A DNA stretch of 64,000 nucleotides from Gordionus sp. m RMFG-2023. Taxonomy: Eukaryota > Nematomorpha > Gordioida > Chordodea > Parachordodidae. Of the stretch, positions 56,723-64,000 are shown piece after piece; the stretch's first letter is position 1, and every line of letters starts with the position of its first letter. The notes beneath the pieces were generated by a model, which saw only the letters and a list, made by a program, of their open reading frames with translations, was not told the DNA's origin and did not search any database. Where the stretch lies: the NCBI RefSeq assembly GCF_954871325.1, contig NC_088775.1, positions 44,121,561-44,185,560 of the forward strand, written 5' to 3'. Both the position numbers and the translations under genes were made by a program.

Positions 56723-56935
56723 TTCTTGGGTGAGAATAAGAATATCATCTTGAATAGCTTTAATTGATATAGTAAATGTATTAATAATATTATATATACA
56801 TGGAATTGATGCATAATTGTTTTTACTGACAATAGCTTCTTGGGTGAGAATAGGAATATCATTTTGAATAGCTTTATAATTGATATAGTAAAAGTATTAA
56901 TCATATTATATTTACATAAAATTGGGGAATAAATG
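56723..56935. repeat. About 125-bp tandem repeat, right part
   Basis: CTTCTTGGGTGAGAATAAGA, ATCATCTTGAATAGCTTTAA, GATGCATAATTGTTTTTACT and TTCTTGGGTGAGAATAGGAA continue the series from 53380-53539; about four units exist in total when the hAT element is removed. Confidence 0.85.
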
Positions 56936-58490
56936 TATAATTTTTTTAATATATTAATATAAAATTTTTCAATAATTAATGTATTAGTGCATTATTTGGA
57001 CATAGTAAATAAATTGTTCTTAACAATCCAGCAGCCAAGGCATGGTTTATTTGTGCATGTAAAGTAAGCAGTAAAGCTATTAGTCTTTATGCTTTTTAAA
57101 GTGATTAGGCATAGCCATCTGAAACAGGTTAAATTAATGGATTATTTTTGTTTAAAAAAAATAGTAATCATTTTTCTTAATTAAGTTTATATCTAAATTT
57201 CAAATAATAGAATTTGAAGTAATAATTTATTTTAACTTTATTTTTAAACAATGCAACTAGTCAAAGTAGGAAGGCCTGCCTAGTAGATTTATTATTACAA
57301 AAAACTTTTAAAGTAATAATTTTTCTTAACTTTATTGAATGCATGATATACCTTAATTTTATTTAAGATAATATTTGAAATAAAACTAAGATAATATTAT
57401 TAGATGGATTAAGAAAATAACTAATGTAATATTATTAGATGGATTAAGAAAATAACTAATGTAATATATAATATATGGAAAACATAAATTATAGCATGTC
57501 TTTTTTTAAAGATTTTATTGATATTCAGGAAAGCTATATATAGTTACAAATTTATACCCATTAATTTTAAATAAAATAAAGATAAATTAGTATAATAAAT
57601 TGTGAATTTGTTAATATGTAATAAAAAAATAATAACCAATCAGCCTAATTTTTTAAAGGAATAAAATTTGTAAGATATATCTTTTTTGTTAAATATAGTA
57701 ATTTGTTATATTAGTATTGGAGAATATGTACAATATTTTCTATAGACTGAATGGAGTATTGAGGGGTCTATATTTAAGGGCAAGTTGATCTACTAAAATT
57801 TAATATTATAATAGAAAACAAAATATCATAATAATACATATCAGAGGTCTGGGTAGGATATGACCCTTTTGATTGATAATTATGTAATTAGAATAGCATA
57901 AAATATCTGCATGTCATATTTAATTAATAGTTTTAAAAAAATTGGTTACCTTTATACTTTCTATTTATATAAACTCAAAGTATTATGCTGGGTTGATTAT
58001 TGAAAAATGCTATTTAGCTTGTAAATCCAATTTCACCTTTTCGTAATAAAGGCTCAAATTTTTTTTTAAAAAACTACTAATTTTATGTAATTTATAAATA
58101 ATAATTTTGATCTACAATATTTGACTAACTACTAATTTTATGTTTTTAATTTATAAATAATCATTTTGATCTACAATATTTGACAATTTTTATATTTCTA
58201 AAATAAATATTAAATTATTTTGGAAAAAACTTGTCTAGTTTGTCATATTCCTTTTTTAAATTGTCGATAATTTATTCCTATTTCAACAAAATGTTAAGTA
58301 ACGGATAGGGCACAATTTGACTACCTTTATGCCTCTATTAAATAAGTATTTCTGCAACTACATCGAGTCTTATATTTTAAAAGATGATAGGATTTTTTAT
58401 GATAATAATAATAGCAAACTAACTAATTATATTTATTTAATCTTTTTAATTGCTTTTGTGATTCTAGAATCTTCGTTCTATCTTGAATCT
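56936..58490. other. AT-rich intergenic DNA
   Basis: A short direct duplication (GTAATATTATTAGATGGATT with AAGAAAATAACTA) lies at 57388-57460, and another (ACTAATTTTATG...ATAAATAAT...TTTTGATCTACAATATTTGAC) at 58075-58185. No gene recognised. Confidence 0.5.
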
Positions 58491-58868
58491 TGATATAAAT
58501 TTTAGTAATTTTCGTATTTTTTAATAACTTTTTATATATATTGTTTAACAAGCGGACTGAAGATTAAAAACTAAAATATATTCTTTAAGCATTACATATT
58601 AGCCTAAGCGTTAGAGTTAGTCAAAAGTTTAGCAAACTTCATGCATAGAACTGGTCTTATAATCAGATTTGTATCAAATTATTGAAAATAACTCGATTTA
58701 AAATTTAATGAGATTTAAATTATTTCTATATTTATTAAACAAACTGAAGAGAAAAAAATAATATGAAGATCATAATCATAAGATTTAAAATATCTTAAAT
58801 CGGGGAAAAAGATACCTTAATCTATTCAATCACAATTTAAAATTCGATATTTAAGATTCAGCCGCCAT

Positions 58869-60088
58869 CAGACAGAACGTTTTTTCGAAGTGGTCTTGGG
58901 TAATGTTACCAGATTTCCAAAAAAACCGTATAATATAATATATTTAAAAAAAACAATCCAAACCCCTATTTTTTTAATCGTAAATAGAAAACAAACTGTT
59001 TGATTTTAATCAGAGATCTGCAGGCCCGGCCCTAAGCCCGGGTACTAGGGCCGGGCCGTATTTTAAAATATACCCGGGCCGGGCCTGAAATTTTTTTTAA
59101 AAATACCCGGGCCGGGCTGTATTTTTTAAAAAAATTTATACAACATGAATTATTATATTCGTCAATTAGATATGGTTAAAATGATTATATATAGTTATGA
59201 TTAATATAATGTTTGGTGAAAGTTAACACTAGATAACACGCATAGTATCTATTACATAATAAAATTATAGTTTTCCTGCCATGGAATAAATACGCAAAGG
59301 ATTAAATACATTATTATATAATATATAATATATTTTTTATTTTTTAATTATAATATCATTTTTATTTTTTTAATACATATTATATAGTATATTCTCAAAA
59401 TATTATTTACACAAATTTTTTATAGTATCAATTAGTAATATACTAAATATCTGTATAGAACAAAAATTTTTAAAAACGGCTAACTGTTTTATCCAGAAAA
59501 ATATTATGCAAGCCTGAAAATTTTGCTCATAGAAGGAGCAAAGGTCTAGACATATAGTATCGAAATTTCGAGGCTTAGTCAATATTTTTCTGGCGTAAAT
59601 ATTGAGTTAGCCTTTTTTAAAAATCGGCTCAAAACGAGCCGTTTAACAACATTAGCTAATATACTTGCTTATTAAATAATAATACTCGCCGAAAAATATG
59701 ATAAAATACGAAATAATGAATTTTTTGTATATACCAGGTCGAATATAATTTTAAAAATTCCGAGCCGAGCCTAAAAAAATATTTTTTTAAAATCCAGGCC
59801 GGGCCCTCAAAATTTTTTTTTAAATATTCGGACCGGGCCTAAAATTTTTAAACCCGAGCCGGGCCGAAAATTTTTTAAATCTGGGCCGGGCCATACAAAT
59901 TCAGGTCTCTGATTTTAATAACGATTAAATGGTCTCTTGAAATGTGGCTCCAGTATTGTTATTTTTAAATATTATATTACATAATATTTAAAAATTAATT
60001 GAACAAGTTAGTATTATTTGTTTGGAATAAAAAATAAGAATTGCTGGTAACATTGCCCAAAAACCGCTTTGAAAAAACGTTCTGTCTG
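58869..60088. mobile_element. TIR element with about 45-bp inverted ends, split by a hAT element
   Basis: Left CAGACAGAACGTTTTTTCGA then AGTGGTCTTGGGTAATGTTA and CCAG; right end is the near-exact reverse complement (CTGGTAACATTGCCCAAAAA...GAAAAAACGTTCTGTCTG). Without the nested hAT and one copy of its duplication it is about 310 bp, a non-coding MITE. GCCAT and ATGGC just outside extend the symmetry; no clear target duplication, so the exact ends and superfamily are open. Confidence 0.75.
59011..59911. mobile_element. CCCGGCC-type non-autonomous hAT element, 901 bp, perfect 8-bp target duplication
   Basis: Starts CAGAGATCTGCAGGCCCGGC and ends GGGCCATACAAATTCAGGTCTCTG. ATTTTAAT flanks both ends (59003-59010 and 59912-59919). 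Each subterminal zone has four to six CCGGGCC-type motifs separated by TTTTTAAA spacers. The AT-rich middle has no coding capacity. It is the cleanest copy of the family also seen at 38497, 41538, 32520 and 46453. Confidence 0.9.
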
Positions 60089-60760
60089 TAAATGGCTTAA
60101 GACGTGACGTAACTTTTATTTCGCTTATAACTAGATTTAATTTATTGGCTGATAAAAACTGATCGATAAACTGATAGGTTGGTACTAATCATGCATTATA
60201 TATTGTCATTGTTCTATAATTTCCCTTCTAGCATGATACCAATCTTGGCGATTTTTTTAAATTTTGCTCAAAATGTTTTTCTTTAAACTATCTACCAAAC
60301 AGATTGAAGCACTAAAGTAGTATAAAATACGCATTAATAATTGATAAATTTCAGAGAAAATACTTCCAAGATGTTTGATTAGCTATAAGCTTAAGAGGTG
60401 ATACAATAGTTAGTTTTTTGTTCATAATTCGCTTAATTTTTTATTGATTAGCGGATTAGAATTAATGAGGCATTAAATATTAACGCAAACCAGTTAGTTA
60501 GAACTTCTACATTTTTCGTTCTGATACGATGCTAATTTTGACAATTTTCTATTTTTTATCAATAATTCTTTTCCTCTTTAAACCAACTGCCAAACAGAAA
60601 AAAGCAATAAAATATTAATAAAACCCTACTTAATGGTTAAGTATAAGTTTCAAAATTATTGTTTCCAAAAGCTTGGCTCACATCACGCTTAAAGCGTGAT
60701 GTCATGGTGTTCATTTTGTTTATAACTCAGTTACTTTAAGTGGTTCTCATATTTGAGTGA
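60089..60760. repeat. Degenerate about 298-bp tandem repeat
   Basis: Three weakly matching blocks start near 60094 (GGCTTAAGACGTGACG...CGCTTATAACTAG), 60388 (GCTTAAGAGGTGATA...TTCATAATTCGCTTA) and 60688 (CGCTTAAAGCGTGATG...TTTATAACTCAGTTA). Between them CCAAACAGA-TGAAGCA-TAAA-TATAAAA and TTCTGATACGATGCTAATTT-type motifs also repeat. Related motifs at 58550-58760 suggest that the array extended across the TIR element. Confidence 0.5.
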
Positions 60761-60829
60761 AGAATTAAAACAGCCATTTTTTAATTTTTAGGTTGGCCAA
60801 ACTTGTTACTAATAAATTATACTAGCCAC

Positions 60830-61740
60830 TAGAGGTGGGCGCATGCTATGAAATTACGCGTGACCCATCGTGATTTATTAGGCGTGATTGGGCGTGAAGG
60901 GCCTTCCTAAAATTTTTCCCGGGCGTGAACATAAATTTCCCGTGAATCACGGAAATTTTTATTTTTAAAATAATTTTTTTATAAATTTACAATTTTATAA
61001 TTATAATATATCTAATTTAATTTAGTTCTTTTTTAAAAAAAGAATAATTTTTAACAAAAAATCTTCCGCATTTTATAAACAACATCCGGTATCATACCGT
61101 TAGTTCTATTTTCTTTTTATGTTTAGGTGTTTTATCGCGAGACTTTTTGTTAAATTTTGCTTAAACATTTTACAGATAGTTTATATTTTATTGGTAAAGA
61201 TCTTCTATTAAACAACAGAAAGTGAAGGATTTTACAAGCTAGGTCAAGAGTTAATAAATGTTAGTGTTACATATGGGCAACAAAATATAAAAGATATACT
61301 TGTGAGCCGGAAAACTCTCAAGAATACTATAGCTCCAAAAATATTTGATGAAATTAAGATTAAAAGCATGATCAATAATAATTACTTGTCCATAACCACT
61401 GATTTTTGGATGGATGACTATAAAAATCAAAGTTTTTTAACCATTACAGGACATATTATCATTAAGGATTTTGAATTAAAACATTTGTTTTGGCCACAAG
61501 GGAAATCAAAACAGGGGTTCAATATTAAAGTGTAGTCAATTTAATTTTAGAAGAATATATAGAAGTAGAAAATTATTTAAATAAATGTATAGTTGTGTGA
61601 CTGACAACAGAGCAATCTTATAGTTCTGGTTTCGAATCCAGACTATATATTTTTTCTGAGCCAAAGGGGGTATCGGAGGCGACCGCATGATTCCGTTAAT
61701 ATATATCAGTGTCTTTTGCATATTAGTAAAATTTGGTTGT
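60830..61740 (+). mobile_element. hAT element, 5' end and broken transposase; 3' end missing
   Basis: TAGAGGTGGGCGCATGCTAT fits a hAT 5' TIR; repeated GGCGTGA/GGGCGTGAA motifs follow, as subterminal binding sites often do. On the plus strand at 61228-61640: ELINVSVTYGQQNIKDIL, VSRKTLKNTIAPKIFDEIKI and NNNYLSITTDFWMDDYKNQS then FLTITGHIIIKDFELKHLF. This is the block around the first catalytic Asp (VSLTTDMWTDDYKRQSYLTVTxHYI), very well preserved. LNKCIVV then TDNRAIL marks the second Asp block, after a stop and a frameshift. The rest and the right end are absent. Confidence 0.75.
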
Positions 61741-61744
61741 TATT

Positions 61745-63480
61745 TAGCATAATTGCCATATGATGACTAACGTTATATATAATTACCCTCTTTTTACCTT
61801 TCTTTCTAACATTTATTTTAAAACTAACATTTTTGAAAATTTTAATTTTCATAGAGAGAATTCTTTGTTTTATTTTTTTTAAACATTTATTCTATTAAAA
61901 AAAGAATTTAAAACTAACTTATAAATTTATTATTTTGAATAAAATAATTTGTACTTCCCAAATATAACCAAATTATTAAATTTTGTATTTTTTATAGAAA
62001 AAAATATCTCAACTTTTTATATTTACCATTGACTTATATTTTTTGGAAAGTAGTAAAAGAATTATAAACAAATTTTGAAATTTGTTATAGAGAATCACTT
62101 ATGTAATTGTTTTTCTTTTTACTTTTAAATCAATTTATAAAATAGAGTTAAAAAAAATCTATTAAGTTCTAAAATCTTGGCCAAGCCATTTAATGATCCT
62201 ATAAACGAATTTACCAACACTAGAATCCTTCTGCCGAAAAATAATAAAGGTGGAAATTGTTTGTTGTTTTTTAATTTAATGGTTGATGAATGAATAGATA
62301 TTTAATAACTAATATTTTTATAAGTATTTTCATGTTTATCCAATTAATTTGGCTAGATAAAATTTTAATAACTAAATTTTTTCCAAGAATTTCGTCTTTT
62401 CATTTAGATTTATTTGTTATGGCGAATCAAAATTCAAAAACGAATTCTTTTTTTATAATTTAGGGCCCAAAATTTTTTTTGGGGGCTATTTATGGGGGCT
62501 AAAATTTTATAGAGGGGACGAATTTGGAGGTGGGAAATATCTTTGCGCCCCTCCTAGGTTCCTTCCCTTGAAGACCTGGTTTCCTAAAGCTTTTATTTTA
62601 CCGGAAACACCTAGTTTTGGTAAAACAAGTAAACAAACTTAAATTGCTTCATAGATTAGAAATAATTAAAGTTAAAAAGGAACGGGGTCATTTTTCTCAA
62701 TTTGAAAGAAATGGGCAGATGGTTCAATAGTGACAGGAGAATTAACATATTCATCATTCCCGAATTTAATTTTATCATTTTCAAGCCCTGTCTGGATTTT
62801 TTTTGAAAAAATGGGCGAGGTTTTATTTATTAAAACTAGTTCAGACTTTTATATGATGATTTTTCTCAACCTCTTCTCCTGGTAAGTCAGTCAATGTTAG
62901 TGAGATTTAATTAATTAAACAAATAAGATAAATCATAGATATTGCAAACTACCTCCTGCTTATCGCAAGATAATACATAATTTTAGTTTGACAAATACAT
63001 ATTAACTACTTATATAATTTTCAACAAAATTTAAAGAGGACAAATATTTTTAAATGAAGAGAACCTATACTTTTTCAAAATACTTATTTTCCTAGTTCAA
63101 GATAATGGCACACGACTTCCTATGCGATCATACTTATTTGTTATAGATCAGTGCATAACAAATATTAATATTTTTTTAAAGTGCCAATTTTTCTAGTAGA
63201 GTAAAAAAAACCATCATCAGGCTCCGAGAGGTACGCCGACACCTATATAATTAAATATTTCCATCCATAATATTATATAATTGATGTTGTACTTCCAATT
63301 GTTTAGAGTGTCAATTAAAGAGGCAAAAACAAAATTTAGTTTTAATGGTATATGAAAATAAATAACCCAAAATTTATCTTTTAATTCATCCATGTTAAAA
63401 TTTATAAATTTAGCATTTTGAAACAATATACTTTTGGGGGATAAAGATATCAATCTCCCCAGCTATATTTAAGAAACAAT
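61745..63480. other. AT-rich DNA with a small GC-rich remnant
   Basis: Near 62461-62590 GGGCCCAAAATTTTTTTTGG, GGGCTATTTATGGGGGCTAA and GCGCCCCTCCTAGGTTCC look like a decayed end of a GC-tipped DNA transposon, without a partner. The minus-strand frame at 63217-63453 matches nothing known. Confidence 0.4.
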
Positions 63481-63504
63481 TAGGTGTAAAATTCCAGGTA
63501 AAAA

Positions 63505-63685
63505 ATAAACACCCGGACCGGGCCTAAAATTTTTTAAAAAGGTACCCAGGTCTGGCTGATAGCCACTATTATCTATAAAAATTGAAAATAAATATAATAT
63601 ATTTTAACAAAATCCAGACTGCATGCCAAAAATTTTAAAAAAAAATCAGGATAGGCTGTGCAAATGGTACCTACATCTCTGATAT
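63505..63685. mobile_element. CCCGGCC-type hAT remnant, strongly decayed
   Basis: ACCCGGACCGGGCCTAAAAT, then CACTATTATCTATAAAAATT and AAATAAATATAATATATTTT match the interior of the arm copies (46620-46690). It ends near GTACCTACATCTCTGAT, a decayed TIR. Confidence 0.6.
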
Positions 63686-63884
63686 ATTTATTACCTTCAA
63701 TATAAATATATAACTGGAACATAAATTTTCATTATGTTGATTTCATAAAATCTGTAAAAATTGTATTTATATGCTCAATAAAAAAATATTCCTAAATGAA
63801 TTTTTATACATTTATTTGCAATTTAAAACCTAAAAGTTTATTTTTGCTAGATGAAGGTTTTGCCTAACTTAAACCCGCATATTC

Positions 63885-64000
63885 TATGGATAGACTCAAA
63901 GATAATGGGTTGATGAGTGGGAGGGTTAAAAAATATTTTTGAAACAATGGGCAGGTGAATTTGAAATATATTTCAGGCAAAATGAGCAACTGACTTCTAT
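63885..64000 (-). mobile_element. CCCACCC-type hAT remnant, cut by the window end
   Basis: On the minus strand CACCTGCCCATTGTTTCAAA and TTAACCCTCCCACTCATCAA resemble the subterminal CCCGCCCATAGTTTCAAAA motifs of the element at 18196-19270. Confidence 0.4.

Noticed and set aside
57842-57870. CAGAGGTCTGGGTAGG as a hAT terminal repeat
   Set aside because: No inverted partner and no duplication were found nearby; chance match possible.
63217-63453. 78-codon minus-strand frame
   Set aside because: No recognisable domain; surrounded by AT-rich debris.

Overview
The window is very AT-rich nuclear DNA from a eukaryote, most likely an invertebrate animal. The evidence is a metazoan-type ARL1 gene, several hAT lineages with animal-type transposases, a MULE with the transposase type common in invertebrates, a tRNA-derived SINE, and a non-LTR retrotransposon with a restriction-like endonuclease. 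The species cannot be fixed from the sequence. Only one convincing host gene is present: an intact, intronless ARL1 (27400-27942, +). Almost everything else is transposon, mostly dead, heavily nested and often with satellite-like termini.

Layout. 1-2260: pieces of an old LTR retroelement (integrase tail, zinc-knuckle Gag tail) separated by a MITE that itself holds a 405-bp hAT element. 3183-3960: hAT transposase fossil. About 4040-11880: a 7.8-kb MULE whose roughly 2-kb terminal inverted repeats are built of tandem arrays; its core holds a broken MULE transposase and a nested hAT tail. 13560-14960: dead LINE. 15440-21100: a SINE, two internally deleted hAT elements with perfect 8-bp target duplications, a mariner-type MITE and hAT debris. 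23092-25102: a short non-coding LTR retrotransposon, structurally whole and apparently young. 25430-26767: hAT fossil. 27400: ARL1. 28893-29665: hAT tail. 29737-31430: foldback element.

31480-47487: a 16-kb palindrome. Two 5.5-5.7-kb arms in opposite orientation (31480-37205 and 41941-47487) each begin and end with arrays of a TAGAGAA-type minisatellite; the spacer holds a hairpin, a hAT element split by a Tc1/mariner element, a dispersed repeat and a second hAT copy.

47885-50912: non-LTR retrotransposon, minus strand, with an exact 124-bp tandem duplication. 50938-53315: direct repeats, AT-rich DNA and another dispersed-repeat copy. 53540-56722: a 3.2-kb hAT element with an 8-bp target duplication and an internal inversion. 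58869-60088: a TIR element split by a 901-bp hAT element. 60830-61740: a hAT 5' end with transposase pieces. The remainder is AT-rich DNA with small remnants.

The recurring theme is inverted-repeat elements whose ends are tandem arrays (MULE, the 1.7-kb foldback, the 5.7-kb pair), which is the best candidate for something undescribed. Nested insertions with clean target duplications also give a relative order of events.
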